Below, piece by piece: positions 1-10,600 of a stretch of 64,000 nt of DNA. The stretch lies in assembly GCA_964389675.1 (NCBI GenBank), contig CAYMEV010000003.1, positions 62,001-126,000 on the forward strand, written 5' to 3'. The DNA comes from CAYMEV01 sp964389675 [NCBI: uncultured Candidatus Sumerlaeota bacterium]. Lineage in GTDB: Bacteria; CAYMEV01. The number at the start of each line of letters is the position of its first letter. Position 1 is the stretch's first letter. Below the pieces are notes generated by a model, which saw nothing but the letters and a program-made list of their open reading frames with translations, was not told where the DNA came from and did no database searches. A program made the position numbers and the translations under genes.

Positions 1-622
1 AAGTGAAGTTTGATACATTTTTAGAGAATGGTTTTGAGAACAGAAAGCTGTATGTGTCAATATTATGAAAATCAAGAGGGGTTCTCTCCCTCTTCTTGAC
101 TTTCCTTCTGAATCTGTAGAATTTGAACAGCCTGTGCAGGGAAAACAGCCTGCCCTTCCCAAGCTTGAGCCTTAGAAAGCCTATATGCTTTCCATCTTCA
201 AGAGCGCTGCTTTCAATCTCATTCTGGAAGCTTCTGCCTTCATATACCAGGAATGGATACCTGACCTGCATTGAGAAATGGTTTTTTTTCATTCCATTTA
301 ATTTAACAGGCAAAGTCCATCTTCCGGAGCATTTTTTATTTTTCCTGAAATCGTACAGGGGATATATCTCTATAATAATCCGGGATCTTTTACTGAACGG
401 TGTTATTTTAAGTATGGTGAAATCAATGCTGAATTGATCATTATATATTATTGAATCTTCCTTGCGGAAGCTGAACAATATGCCGGAAAACAGCATTGCA
501 GCAGCATTTTTTAAGGCTGATTTAAAATTATCCGGGTAATAGAGCCTTCTAAGCAGTCCGTATAAAGATGCAAAAAGGAAAGCTGGTATTACAAGAAGGT
601 GCTTTATTATAATTTTTATCAT
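1..622 (-). CDS. Hypothetical protein, 3' end outside the window
   Basis: An open minus-strand frame starts at the ATG at 622 and runs uninterrupted off the left edge, giving at least 207 codons. The first 20 or so residues (MIKIIIKHLLVIPAFLFASL) form a hydrophobic N-terminus that could be a signal anchor or signal peptide. The rest is soluble-looking, rich in Lys, Arg, Phe and Ser, with no motif I recognise. Plus-strand frames through this stretch translate to Ser/Phe/Leu-rich low-complexity peptide typical of shadow frames. I do not recognise the family. It is divergent from the phosphate transporter gene to its right, with about 120 bp between them. Confidence 0.6.
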   Translation of the reverse strand, partial: MIKIIIKHLLVIPAFLFASLYGLLRRLYYPDNFKSALKNAAAMLFSGILFSFRKEDSIIYNDQFSIDFTILKITPFSKRSRIIIEIYPLYDFRKNKKCSGRWTLPVKLNGMKKNHFSMQVRYPFLVYEGRSFQNEIESSALEDGKHIGFLRLKLGKGRLFSLHRLFKFYRFRRKVKKRERTPLDFHNIDTYSFLFSKPFSKNVSNFT

Positions 623-679
623 TATTTTCCTAAATCTGATAAAATAGTATAGCTGTTATGTCAAGAATTTTTGCGGAGC

Positions 680-707
680 TTTCTGCAGCTTTGATCAATT
701 ATATAAT
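680..707 (+). promoter_or_regulatory. Weak promoter candidate for the Na/Pi transporter gene
   Basis: A perfect TATAAT (702-707) lies 16 bp after TTTCTG (680-685). The -10 is good and the -35 poor. A transcript starting near 714 would leave too little leader for the TTG at 720 and favours the ATG at 744. Confidence 0.3.
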
Positions 708-743
708 TAATTTGATTTCTTGGTCTTTATAGTTTATTTTCTT

Positions 744-1856
744 ATGGAAATGAGAACGAATTCAAAGATCCTGTATAATTATATATTCTTTTTCTTCTGC
801 CTCTACCTTTTTCTTGTGAGCATCCAGGGCATAGGCTCGGCCATAGGGTTTTTCGGAAGAGATTTCGTTGAAGCACTTATCAGAACCACAAGTATTCCCC
901 TCTTAGGATTGATAATAGGCATCTTCACAACATCAGTGACCCAGAGCTCATCGTGTACTACAAGCATTACGGTTGGCCTGGTTTCTGCAGGCGCAATAAC
1001 CCTTGAGGGTTCCATCCCTATTATAATGGGCGCAAATATAGGTACAAGCGTAACAAATATTCTGGTCAGCATGGGCATGATAGGAAATAAGGCTGAATTC
1101 CGGAGGGCATTTGGCGGAGCGATCGTACATGATTTCTTCAATCTTTTCTGTGTCCTTCTGTTTTTTCCCCTTGAGATAAATTTCCATATTATTGAAAAGA
1201 TAGCCACAGTATTATCCAATATTTTTCAGGGGACAGGGGGCATCAAAATAGCATCTCCGCTAAAGCTTGTTACAAAGCCTGCCGAGGGTTTTATACTCAA
1301 TATTATTGAGTTCTTTTTTGGTGAGAAATCTTTAACAAGCGGGGTATTGGGCATTGTTCTTTTTATGGCCATTATGTTTTTTGCTCTGAGCAGATTGAGC
1401 AAAAGCATGAAGCGGATTATAATTGGAAAGGTTCAGAACCTCATGCATGGCTACCTTTTTGCAAAACCTGTAAGAAGCCTGGTCCTGGGGCTTATTCTTA
1501 CTGCGATAATCCAGAGCAGCTCTATAACTACATCTCTCGTCGTTCCTCTTGTAGGTGCAGGGATACTTGCGATCAGGCAAATCTATCCATATATACTGGG
1601 TGCAAACCTCGGGACCACTGTAACTTCATTTCTTGCTGCGCTTGCAACAGGGAATATCCTGCCTGTCACAACCTCTCTTTGCCATTTTACCTTTAACCTC
1701 CTTGGGATAATGGTCTTCTATCCCTTGAAAATGCTCCCTATCAGCCTTGCTGAATGGTTTTCAGGTATTGTGAGCAAGAAGAGATATATTGCAGTTATAT
1801 ATGTCATTCTGTTCTTTTTTGTAATTCCCCTTCTGCTATTATTAATTTTTAATTAG
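744..1856 (+). CDS. Na+/phosphate cotransporter, NptA/PNaS family
   Basis: This is an integral membrane protein of about 370 residues that should import phosphate with sodium across the inner membrane. It has the two inverted Na/Pi-cotransporter repeats of the family. The first carries TQSSSCTTS and GANIGTSVTN; the second carries IQSSSITTS and GANLGTTVTS. The QSSS and GxNxGT motifs line the substrate site in this family. Hydrophobic segments fill most of the chain. The frame could open at a TTG at 720, but the ATG at 744 suits the -10 at 702-707 better; neither has a clear ribosome site. The PhoU-like gene follows 10 bp downstream, the usual partner, in a separate chain rather than fused. Confidence 0.88.
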   Translation: MEMRTNSKILYNYIFFFFCLYLFLVSIQGIGSAIGFFGRDFVEALIRTTSIPLLGLIIGIFTTSVTQSSSCTTSITVGLVSAGAITLEGSIPIIMGANIGTSVTNILVSMGMIGNKAEFRRAFGGAIVHDFFNLFCVLLFFPLEINFHIIEKIATVLSNIFQGTGGIKIASPLKLVTKPAEGFILNIIEFFFGEKSLTSGVLGIVLFMAIMFFALSRLSKSMKRIIIGKVQNLMHGYLFAKPVRSLVLGLILTAIIQSSSITTSLVVPLVGAGILAIRQIYPYILGANLGTTVTSFLAALATGNILPVTTSLCHFTFNLLGIMVFYPLKMLPISLAEWFSGIVSKKRYIAVIYVILFFFVIPLLLLLIFN

Positions 1857-1866
1857 GAGTACTGTT

Positions 1867-2526
1867 ATGTTTAAGGACCTGTTTAAGATTCTGAAGAAAC
1901 CAAGCCTGCTGATCCAGTCCATTGAAGAAACACAAAGGATTTTAAATATTTCAAAGAGGATGTATTATTCTGCTAATGAGGCATTCATTAATGATATAAT
2001 CCCTGAAGAGGATATAGAATTGCTTGATGAGGATATAAATAACCATCAGAAGGATATTAAGAGAATGATCCTTGAATATCTTGCACTGGAACCCAATATG
2101 GATGTTTATGCATCGCTTGTCCTGATAAATATTGTAACTAATATTGAAAGGCTGGGCGACTACTCCAAGAACATATACCAGTTGTCCCTTCTCCCGAAGG
2201 TTTTCTGGAAAGAGAAATTCGGTGACCTTGCAAAAGATCTGTATCTGCAGGTAGGCGAAATCTATGATGATACCCTGATTGCCTATATGAAGTCGGACAA
2301 GCAGAAGGCAAGAGAAGTACTGGAGAAATATTCAGGGGTAAGTGCCCAATGCAAGGGCCTTCTGAAAGATCTTGCCTCACAGGAGCATGCCGACAGCAAC
2401 CTGGTCGTCATAACACTCTATATCAGATATATGAAAAGGGTAAGCTCTCATCTGATGCATGTTGCCCAGTCTGTTGACAGCCCCTTTGAATCAATAGGGT
2501 TTCACATGGGCAGGGATGATGAATAA
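1867..2526 (+). CDS. PhoU-like phosphate transport accessory protein
   Basis: A 219-residue helical protein of the PhoU family. It is about the length of a classical PhoU and probably folds as two three-helix bundles. The acidic pattern typical of PhoU metal-binding bundles is visible in the second bundle as NIERLGDYSKNI, and a weaker version, KRVSSHLMHVAQS, lies near the C-terminus. An AGGAG ribosome site (1856-1860) lies 6 bp before the ATG, and the gene sits 10 bp after the Na/Pi cotransporter. Together they form a two-gene operon in which this protein probably restrains or gates phosphate import. The exact partner is inferred from adjacency. Confidence 0.85.
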   Translation: MFKDLFKILKKPSLLIQSIEETQRILNISKRMYYSANEAFINDIIPEEDIELLDEDINNHQKDIKRMILEYLALEPNMDVYASLVLINIVTNIERLGDYSKNIYQLSLLPKVFWKEKFGDLAKDLYLQVGEIYDDTLIAYMKSDKQKAREVLEKYSGVSAQCKGLLKDLASQEHADSNLVVITLYIRYMKRVSSHLMHVAQSVDSPFESIGFHMGRDDE

Positions 2527-2567
2527 TATTGATTTTCTGGTAAAAAGTGCTAATTAATTTATTTTAA

Positions 2568-2594
2568 TTGATATATTTGTTTTCATGATATAAA
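2568..2594 (+). promoter_or_regulatory. Promoter candidate for tRNA-Leu (and tig)
   Basis: TTGATA (2568-2573) and TATAAA (2589-2594) are separated by 15 bp, slightly short, about 19 bp before the mature tRNA start. Confidence 0.4.
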
Positions 2595-2612
2595 AGAATT
2601 TTGAAATAATTT

Positions 2613-2694
2613 GCGAAAGTGGCGGAATTGGCAGACGCGCTGGACTTAGGATCCAGTAGGGCAACCTGTGGGGGTTCAAATCCCCCCTTTCGCA
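2613..2694 (+). tRNA. tRNA-Leu, anticodon UAG
   Basis: The acceptor arms GCGAAAG (2613-2619) and CTTTCGC (2687-2693) pair fully, with discriminator A at 2694. The anticodon stem CTGGA/TCCAG encloses the loop CTTAGGA, giving anticodon TAG (2647-2649), which reads CUN leucine codons. The T arm is GGGGG-TTCAAAT-CCCCC, and a class II variable arm (GTAGGGCAACCTG region) is present, as expected for tRNA-Leu. CCA is not encoded. The trigger factor gene starts 27 bp downstream and may be cotranscribed. Confidence 0.96.
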
Positions 2695-2721
2695 TGAAAT
2701 ATTATAATGAGGTGGAAGATG

Positions 2722-4038
2722 ATGGAAATTACCAAAGAAATGCTAAACTCTTATGAAATGCAGATAAAAGCAGAGATCGATAAGGAAGAGATCCAAAAGA
2801 AATACAATGAAAAATACGATTATCTACAAAAGAATGTAGAACTTAAGGGTTTCAGAAAGGGTAAAGCCCCTATCGCTCTGATAAAGATGAAGCTTGATGA
2901 GGCCTTTACAAAAGAGTTCTCTAATGAGCTTGCAGAGGGATATATCAATGATTATGTCAAGGAGAATAAAATAGAAAAGCTGTCGAGATTCGAGCTGAAG
3001 GAATCGGAGCTTGAAGAGGGCAGGCCTTTCAGGTTCACAGCTGTATTTCAGGTCAGACCAGAACTAAATATCGAGGACAGCATCTATAAGGGGATTAAAC
3101 TGGTAAAGAGAGACGATACCCCTTCTGAAGAAGAGCTTAGCCACATATTAGAGGGCTACAGAGCTCAGAAGGCGATCATCAAGCCATTTGACGGCCCTGT
3201 TGATTCAGATACCATAATATACGGTGATTTAGTTGTCAGCAGTGTTGACAGCCCGGATAAGACCGAAACCCAGAATGATTTTTCAGTTGCCAGGGGTACT
3301 TTTGTTATAGGGGAGGCTATTTTTGAGGACCTGATAGGGAAAAAGGCAGGGGATGTCTTTGAAAAGGAACTGGAGCTCAGCGCAGCCTTTCTGTCATTTT
3401 CTGCAAATGAAAAGGTCAGTGTGAAATACACATTAAAAAGCCTGAAGAAACAGGAGCTTCCAGCTTTGGACGATAATCTTGCAAAGCAGATCGATGAGAA
3501 TACAAAAACCATTCAGGAGCTTAAGGATAAGATAAAAAAGGATGTAGAAACACGTAAAAAAGAACAGAACAGGCAGAGGATGCTGAACGACATAGACAGC
3601 CATCTCACTGAAAAGCTTGATTTTACTCCTCCGCCGGCACTTGTCGAATTTGAGCTTTACAAGCTGCTGAATCACTACCAGGCCCAGATGGCACGTTATA
3701 ATATTGGTTTTAACAGCGAGGAAGAAAGAGAGAGCTTTATTGAAAAGAGAAAAGATGACGCGGCAAGACTGGCAAAGATTAAACTCATTCTTGATCACAT
3801 AATAGAAAAGGAAGCGATAGATGTTGAATTTAAGGATGTGAAAGACAGGATCAATGAAATAGTCAAGGACAGAGAGAATGCTTCAGAACTGAGAAAAGAA
3901 TACCTTAAGGATGAGAACTTCAAGTTCATAAAAGATGGACTGGTCAGGGATAAGCTGTATGACTTTATTATAGAAAATGCCGAGTTCACAGAAGGTGAAA
4001 CAGAGGAAAAGCCTGCTGAAAAGCCGGCAGACAAATAA
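2722..4038 (+). CDS. tig: Trigger factor, ribosome-associated chaperone
   Basis: A protein of about 438 residues that binds the ribosome near the exit tunnel and shields nascent chains. The N-terminal ribosome-binding signature GFRKGKAP is intact near residue 50. A FKBP-like middle domain (about 145-240) is divergent, and the C-terminal helical chaperone arms run from about 250 to 420. The tail is Glu/Lys/Pro-rich. GAGGTGG (2709-2715) fits starts at 2719 or 2722; I chose 2722 (MEITKEML) over the in-frame ATG at 2707, which overlaps that ribosome site. It is followed by clpP (15 bp) and lon (20 bp), the conserved tig-clpP-lon-engB order without clpX. Confidence 0.95.
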   Translation: MEITKEMLNSYEMQIKAEIDKEEIQKKYNEKYDYLQKNVELKGFRKGKAPIALIKMKLDEAFTKEFSNELAEGYINDYVKENKIEKLSRFELKESELEEGRPFRFTAVFQVRPELNIEDSIYKGIKLVKRDDTPSEEELSHILEGYRAQKAIIKPFDGPVDSDTIIYGDLVVSSVDSPDKTETQNDFSVARGTFVIGEAIFEDLIGKKAGDVFEKELELSAAFLSFSANEKVSVKYTLKSLKKQELPALDDNLAKQIDENTKTIQELKDKIKKDVETRKKEQNRQRMLNDIDSHLTEKLDFTPPPALVEFELYKLLNHYQAQMARYNIGFNSEEERESFIEKRKDDAARLAKIKLILDHIIEKEAIDVEFKDVKDRINEIVKDRENASELRKEYLKDENFKFIKDGLVRDKLYDFIIENAEFTEGETEEKPAEKPADK

Positions 4039-4053
4039 AAGGAGCTGATTATT

Positions 4054-4653
4054 ATGTCATATCCACCAATTGTAATAGAACAGACAAAATGGGGAGAGAG
4101 GACCTACGATATATATTCAAGACTGATGAAAGACAGGATAATATTTATTGGTGTCCCTATATCAGATGATATAGCAAACACCATTATTGCCCAGCTTTTA
4201 TTTCTTGAGAGCGATGATCCCGACAGGGATATAAATATCTATATCAATTCGCCGGGCGGATCAATTACTGCAGGCCTGGCTATCTATGACACCATGCAGT
4301 ATGTCAAGCCTGATATCATGACCATTTGCGTCGGACAGGCGGCATCCATGGGAGCAATACTTCTTATGGCAGGCACACATGGAAAGAGGTATGCACTGCC
4401 TTATTCCCGCATACTCCTTCATCAGCCTATCGGAGGTTATCAGGGGCAGGCAACGGATATCGATATTCATGCAAAAGAGATACTCAGGATCAAAAAGCTC
4501 ATGCATGAGATCATCAATAAGCATACGGCCCAGACCGTTGACAGGATAAGCAAAGATACTGAAAGGGACTATATTATGACGGCAGATGAGGCCAGGCAGT
4601 ATGGCATTGTTGATGAAGTCATACAATACAAGAAAATGAATATATCAAAATAA
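4054..4653 (+). CDS. clpP: ATP-dependent Clp protease proteolytic subunit
   Basis: At 199 residues this is the normal ClpP length. It forms a tetradecameric serine-protease barrel that degrades proteins fed by Clp ATPases. The catalytic serine is in GQAASMGA (about Ser98), the histidine in LLHQP (about His123), and the aspartate in ERDYIM. The opening motif [14 protein letters not shown] is typical of the handle region. AGGAGCTG lies before the ATG. No clpX follows directly; lon occupies the next position, so the ATPase partner must be encoded elsewhere. Confidence 0.97.
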   Translation: MSYPPIVIEQTKWGERTYDIYSRLMKDRIIFIGVPISDDIANTIIAQLLFLESDDPDRDINIYINSPGGSITAGLAIYDTMQYVKPDIMTICVGQAASMGAILLMAGTHGKRYALPYSRILLHQPIGGYQGQATDIDIHAKEILRIKKLMHEIINKHTAQTVDRISKDTERDYIMTADEARQYGIVDEVIQYKKMNISK

Positions 4654-4673
4654 TTCTCCCGGGACTGTTAAAT

Positions 4674-6980
4674 TTGAAAAAGATGCATAAAAAAGATTAC
4701 AGGGCAAATTTTATCCCACTGAGAGACCTCTTTATTTTTCCAGGAGAGGCAAAGTCCATTATCGTTGGAAGGGCGCATTCTATCGCATCTCTCGAAGAGT
4801 CATTAAAAAACAGTGAGAATATTATCCTGATAACACAGATCAACCCTGAGATTGAAGATACGGAATTAGGCAGTTTTTATGATACAGGCGTGTCAGCCGG
4901 CATAAGGAAGGCCAATAAGAATATTGACGGTTCCTATGAGGTCATTTTCAAAGGGATTGAGAGAGTTTCCATCATAGATATATATTCTGAAAACAATATC
5001 AACAGATGCATTTATAAAAGCCTTGAGGACAAGGAAGACATATCTGATGATCATAAACTGCTCTATAAAGATACATTAAATCTCATAGAAAAATACCCTG
5101 AGATTAAGATCAGGTACAACCTGACCCATTTAAGGGCAGATACAGCAGATATAACGGCTGTGATCGACCTTATAGCCTCAAAAATCCCATTGAGCCTGAA
5201 AGAAAAACATCAATTCATCAGGGAAAAGAACCGCAGAAAAAGACTGGAGCTTTTATACGGTTTTATTCTCAAGGAAGTTAAAAAGCATGAGCTTAATGAG
5301 AGCATAAAGCTCAGGATAAAGGAAAGGATAGAAAAAACTGAGAAAGAATACTTCATAAAACAGCAGATAATGGCCCTTAAGGAAGAATTGGGGCAGGATG
5401 CCGGTGCTGAGGATGAAAAGGAATCCCTGAAAGAGACCATAGAATCATCGCCTTTGCCGAAGGAAGCCAGGGAAAGAGCTCTAAAAGAATATAAAAGGCT
5501 GTCCGGCCTGCCATTTTTCTCGCCGGAAGTAGGGGTCATAAGGAACTATATTGACTGGCTTCTGGCACTTCCATGGGCTACTGCGGAGAAAAAAACCCTG
5601 GACATGGATTATGCGGCAAGAGTACTTGAGAAACATCACTATGGCCTTGAAAAGATAAAGGAAAGAATTATAGAGCATTTGGCTGTCGAAAGGCTTTCAA
5701 AGAAATCCAGGCCAACGATTATATGCTTTGTAGGTGCACCGGGAACAGGAAAAACAAGCCTTGCAAAATCTATCGCTGAAGCTACCAACCGGGAATTTGT
5801 AAGGGTCTCACTCGGGGGAATAAGGGATGAGGCAGAGATACGAGGGCATAGAATGACCTATATCGGCAGTATGCCAGGCAGGATACTGCAGAGCATGAGA
5901 AAAGTCTCATCCAATAACCCGGTTTTCCTTCTGGATGAGATAGATAAGCTTTCGACCGATTTCCGGGGTGATCCGGCCTCTGCCCTCCTTGAGGTTCTGG
6001 ACCCGGATCAGAACAGGCATTTCAGCGATAATTACCTCGAGGTCGAATATGATCTGAGCAATGTGATGTTTATCACAACAGCAAATACCCTTGATATACC
6101 GAAACCCCTGATGGACAGGATGGAGATAATCCAGCTCGAGGGGTATACAGATATAGAAAAGCTCAATATAGCAAAGCAGTTCCTGATCGACAGATCAATG
6201 GAATCCATAGGCCTGGATAAAGACAGTATTCATTTTTCTGATGAAGCACTGCTGGAGATAATCCATAACTATACAAGAGAAGCGGGAGTAAGAAACCTCC
6301 AGAGAGAAATTGAAAATATCCTCAGGAAGCTGGCTTTAAAAAAGGTCAGGGAGAAGAAAAGGATAAGAATTAAAATAAGCAGGAAAATGGTAGAGGAGTA
6401 TCTTGGGATACCAAGATACCACAAAAGCAGGACATTTTTGGGCAGGGCAGTAGGCGAAGCTACCGGCCTTGCATGGACACCGCAGGGCGGGGATGTGCTG
6501 AGCATTGAAGTTATTATTACCGCGGGAAAAGGGAATATAATCATGACGGGTGCACTGGGCGAGGTAATGAAAGAATCCGCGCAGACAGCCCTGAGTTTTG
6601 TCAAGAACCGGGTAGGCAAAGAGCAAAAATTCAATTTTGATAAATATGACATACACCTTCATATACCAGAGGGAGCTGTTCCCAAAGAAGGGCCTTCTGC
6701 AGGGGTTACCCTTGTTACTGCAATATATTCCGCTATATGTGAAAATTATGTGAACAAGGAAATTGCAATGACGGGGGAAATTACGCTGAAAGGCAGGATA
6801 CTGCCTGTCGGAGGTATTAAGACAAAGCTTCTTGCTGCACACAGAAGGGGTATCTTTGAGGTAATAATACCATCCGAAAATAAAAGGGACCTTTCAGAAC
6901 TTGATGGCTACATTAAGGAAAAAATGAAGATACACCTGTTTTCAAATGTTGAAGAAGTTTTTGGATTAGTAATGCAGTAA
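4674..6980 (+). CDS. lon: ATP-dependent Lon protease (LonA)
   Basis: A 768-residue cytoplasmic AAA+ protease with the full LonA layout: an N-terminal substrate-binding domain (1-200), a coiled helical linker (200-300), an AAA+ module with Walker [10 protein letters not shown] and Walker [10 protein letters not shown], and a protease domain with catalytic Ser in [11 protein letters not shown] (near residue 675) and Lys in [12 protein letters not shown] (near 718). The start is TTG at 4674; an ATG three codons later (4683) is the alternative, and neither has a strong ribosome site. The stop codon overlaps the engB ATG by one base (TAATG), so the two are translationally coupled. Confidence 0.96.
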   Translation: MKKMHKKDYRANFIPLRDLFIFPGEAKSIIVGRAHSIASLEESLKNSENIILITQINPEIEDTELGSFYDTGVSAGIRKANKNIDGSYEVIFKGIERVSIIDIYSENNINRCIYKSLEDKEDISDDHKLLYKDTLNLIEKYPEIKIRYNLTHLRADTADITAVIDLIASKIPLSLKEKHQFIREKNRRKRLELLYGFILKEVKKHELNESIKLRIKERIEKTEKEYFIKQQIMALKEELGQDAGAEDEKESLKETIESSPLPKEARERALKEYKRLSGLPFFSPEVGVIRNYIDWLLALPWATAEKKTLDMDYAARVLEKHHYGLEKIKERIIEHLAVERLSKKSRPTIICFVGAPGTGKTSLAKSIAEATNREFVRVSLGGIRDEAEIRGHRMTYIGSMPGRILQSMRKVSSNNPVFLLDEIDKLSTDFRGDPASALLEVLDPDQNRHFSDNYLEVEYDLSNVMFITTANTLDIPKPLMDRMEIIQLEGYTDIEKLNIAKQFLIDRSMESIGLDKDSIHFSDEALLEIIHNYTREAGVRNLQREIENILRKLALKKVREKKRIRIKISRKMVEEYLGIPRYHKSRTFLGRAVGEATGLAWTPQGGDVLSIEVIITAGKGNIIMTGALGEVMKESAQTALSFVKNRVGKEQKFNFDKYDIHLHIPEGAVPKEGPSAGVTLVTAIYSAICENYVNKEIAMTGEITLKGRILPVGGIKTKLLAAHRRGIFEVIIPSENKRDLSELDGYIKEKMKIHLFSNVEEVFGLVMQ

Positions 6981-7570
6981 TGGAAATTGTAAAATATGAT
7001 AAGGTCTTTGACATAAGCCATATACCGGAAAATTACAGCAGGCATATTGCTTTTGCCGGCAAAAGCAATGTTGGTAAAAGCAGCCTCTTAAATGCCCTTT
7101 TTAACAGGAAAAGGCTTGCGCCCACCAGTTCAAAGCCTGGAAAGACAAGGGGCCTGAACATTTATATTGCCGAGAAAAAATATATCATATGTGATCTGCC
7201 CGGATACGGTTATGCAGCATTCTCAAAGGCTCAGAGAGAACAGTTCCTTATCCTGTCGGCGGATTATTTCAGGGCGTTTTGCGACAGGCTTTTTCTTTTT
7301 ATACTAATTGACATAAGAAGGGATGTTTCGGAGCTTGATCTTTCACTCCTTAATTATGCATCAAGGTATAATATACCATATGGCATAGTACTGACCAAAA
7401 CCGATAAGATAAGCTCTAACAAAAGATCAGCTTCAATCAGCAGGATCAAGTCTGAGCTGAAAGATGCGGACATGGATGCCGATTGCATTTTTCCTGTTTC
7501 AGTGAAGTCGAAGGCAGGAATGGAAGAGCTGTCCGGTTTTATGAAAAACAGGCTTTTTCAATATTCATAG
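6980..7570 (+). CDS. engB: Ribosome biogenesis GTPase EngB/YsxC
   Basis: A 196-residue TRAFAC-class GTPase needed for late assembly of the large ribosomal subunit. The P-loop is AGKSNVGKSSLLNAL, with G2 around KPGKTRGLN, G3 as DLPGYGYA and G4 as TKTDK. The length matches the family. Its ATG overlaps the lon stop by one base, and the lon-engB pairing is conserved in many bacteria. Confidence 0.95.
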   Translation: MEIVKYDKVFDISHIPENYSRHIAFAGKSNVGKSSLLNALFNRKRLAPTSSKPGKTRGLNIYIAEKKYIICDLPGYGYAAFSKAQREQFLILSADYFRAFCDRLFLFILIDIRRDVSELDLSLLNYASRYNIPYGIVLTKTDKISSNKRSASISRIKSELKDADMDADCIFPVSVKSKAGMEELSGFMKNRLFQYS

Positions 7571-7580
7571 TAACAAATCC

Positions 7581-7610
7581 TTGACTAAACAGAAATCAAA
7601 ATAATAATAT
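7581..7610 (+). promoter_or_regulatory. Promoter candidate for metH
   Basis: TTGACT (7581-7586) and TAATAT (7605-7610) are separated by 18 bp, about 50 bp before the metH start. The 90-bp gap holds no recognisable cobalamin or SAM riboswitch. Confidence 0.4.
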
Positions 7611-7660
7611 CTGCTTTATAGGCTGCAGAATAAATTACCTTATAATTATCAGGGAAATTA

Positions 7661-10600
7661 ATGAAAAAGATTGAAGAAATCATCAGGAACAGATACTTAA
7701 TATTTGACGGAGCGATGGGGACAAGCCTCCAGAAGATGGATATGGCAGGGCTTGATTTCAGGAATAAGAAGAAGATGAATGAGCTGTTAAACATCTATTA
7801 TCCTGAATATGTAAGCGCTGTCCACAGAGGGTTCATAGAAGCAGGGGCAGATATTATCGAAACAAATACATTTTCAGCGAGTGCAACAGTACTGAGCCGT
7901 TACGGTTTTTCTGAATTGACATGCCAGATAAACAGGGAGGCGGTAAGAATAGCCATAGAGTCTGCAAACAGCTATGACAGGGATATTTATGTAGCAGGGT
8001 CAGTAGGCCCTACTGACAAGCTTCCTTCATTAGGGCAGATAAGCTTTGATGATATGGTTGAGGGATACCAGCCCCAGATGGAGGGACTGATTTCTGGACG
8101 AGCTGATATCGTTATTCTGGAGACCTTTCAGGATCCTCTCGGCATAAAAGCTGCCCTGAAAGCCCTTGAAAGATCTGCAAAAAAACACAATCATTTTCCT
8201 TATATAATGGTATCAGTTACCTTTTCCGAAAATGGAAATATGCTCCTTGGGACCACCCCTGAAGCTGTGCTTTATATTCTTGAGCCATATGATCTGTTCT
8301 CGGTCGGCATTAACTGCTCTCTGGGGCCATCCGGTCTTAGAAAGCCTCTTGAGGTATTTGCACGGCATTATAATGGATACATATCATTTATGCCTAATGC
8401 AGGGTTGCCTAAAAAAGAGAATCAGATACTCCACTATGACCTTAAAGCGGATGATTTTGCTCAAATAATGTCACAGTATGCCTCTGAACTTGGCATAGAT
8501 ATTATCGGAGGATGCTGCGGCACGGACAGTGAATATATAAGAAAGCTGAAAGAAGCATCAGAATCACTTGAGAAGAAGAGCAGGGAAATAGAACCATACA
8601 GCGGTGTTGCAAGCCTTTATAAAGGCTTTGAATATAAGCAGACCCCTGCCCCTTTTATAATCGGTGAAAGGACAAACATGGCAGGAAGCAGGAAGTTCTC
8701 AGCATTAGCCAGGGAAGGCGATATTGAAAAAACTGCAATGTTTTGCAGAGATTATTCTCTTTCAGGCATGCACGGGATAGACCTATTCCTGAAAAAAGGC
8801 GGTAATATTGACGACGAATATACTGTTGATCTGGTCAGGAGGCTTTCATTACTGCTTAATGTTGCATTATGCTTTGACTCAAAAGACATAGGGCTTATTG
8901 AAAAAATATTAAAGCATTATCCCGGAAGGATGATAATCAATTCTGCAAGCCTTAAGGACGGGGAGAAAAAGCTTCTGGAATATCTCAGGATTACCCGGAT
9001 ATACGGTGCCTCCATTGTTCTGCTTGCTATCGATGAAAAGGGGATGGCGGTAGGCCAGGGCGAAAAGATAAAAATTTTCAGGAGGATCCTGGAGTGTGCA
9101 AAAGAGTCAGGACTGAAAGACTCACAGATCATCCTGGACCCCCTCACTTTCAGCATAGTAAGCGGTGACAGGCAGTATGCTGATTCTGCCAGTGAATCCC
9201 TGAAAACACTTAGGGAGATAAAAAGGCTTTTTCCAAGCATATCAACAGTTATGGGTGTATCAAATATCAGTTACGGAGTAAAAGGAGATCTAAGAAGGCT
9301 TATAAACAGCGTTTTTCTCTATGAGGCAGTAAGAAACGGACTTGATATGGCCATCATAAATGCCGGGGATATTCTTCCCATGAATCGGATAGATAAAGAT
9401 ATGGCTGACTCTATAAAGGATCTTATACTTAACAGGAATAATGAGGGAAGTGAAATATTAAAAAGGCTTCTGAGCCTGACCTATCATTCAGCGGATATTA
9501 CTGAAAAGGCATATGCATCCCCTGCTGACAGAATTAAAGCAGATATTATAAATGGAAATCAGCTGTATATAAAAGATCAGATATCTGACCTGTTGAGATC
9601 AGGCGAAAAGCCGGATTTTATTATTGAAAAAATCCTGCTTGAAGCGATCAGCGAAGTAGGAAGGCTGTTCAAAGAGGGTTATATCCCACTGCCCTTTGTC
9701 CTCCAGTCTGCCCGGGTGATGAAGGATGCATTCTCAGCAATTGCTGAAAAAATGCCCATAAATAATTCAAAAAAAGAAAAAAAGCTTATACTTGCCACGG
9801 TAAAAGGCGATATACATGATATTGGCAAGAACCTTGTTGACATAATAGTATCATCCCATGGTTATAATGTGGTCAACCTGGGCGTTGAGGTCGATATTAA
9901 AGATATTATTGATACTGTAAGGAATAATGATAACTGTTATCTGGGTTTATCCGGGCTTATAAATGAATCCCTTGATGTAATGGAGGATTATGCTGCTAAA
10001 CTGGTGAAAGCAGATGTGGATATTCCAGTGATATTTGGAGGGGCTGCAGTTTCAGAAGGATTTGTCAGGAATGTCCTTAGAAAAATATACAAAAGGGCTT
10101 TATATGGTAAGGACGCTTTTGATGCAGTCAGCATGCTGGAGGGGAAAAAGGGCAGAGATGCAATTGCCGGTATTCAATCAAATAAGCAGGATAAGGTTAA
10201 AAAACGTGGAGAAAAGGCAATAGAAAGAAAAAATACTGATTTAGTGTTCCGGGATAAAGACACTGTTCATTCCTTTCAGCTGGGCCTGAGTGATATAGTT
10301 CCGGGGATGGATATAAAGAGGCTTTTCAGGGTCAGATGGACATATAAAATCAAAGAGGGGAGCGGTAAAATGCCTGATCTTAAGGAACTGAAAAGCAGGA
10401 TGGATACAATGCTGGATAAATTATATGAATCAAAAGCGGTCGCTCCTGCTGCAAATTACTGTTATGCAAGCGTTATAAGGGAAAAAAACAGGCTGCATAT
10501 TCTAAAGAATGGAAAATTTATGGATTTTCAGAGGGATGGATTTTCCTTTATTGATTATTTTCATGAAAAGAAGGAGGATACCATTATATTCTTTGCTGCA

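Noticed and set aside
123-437. Plus-strand frame of 104 codons in the first 600 bp
   Set aside because: Low-complexity Ser/Phe/Leu translation; it is the shadow of the minus-strand gene that runs off the left edge.
803-1219. Minus-strand frame of 138 codons
   Set aside because: Lies wholly inside the Na/Pi cotransporter gene, which has clear family motifs; no ribosome site.
7571-7660. Cobalamin or SAM riboswitch before metH
   Set aside because: The gap is only 90 bp and shows no riboswitch core or structured leader.
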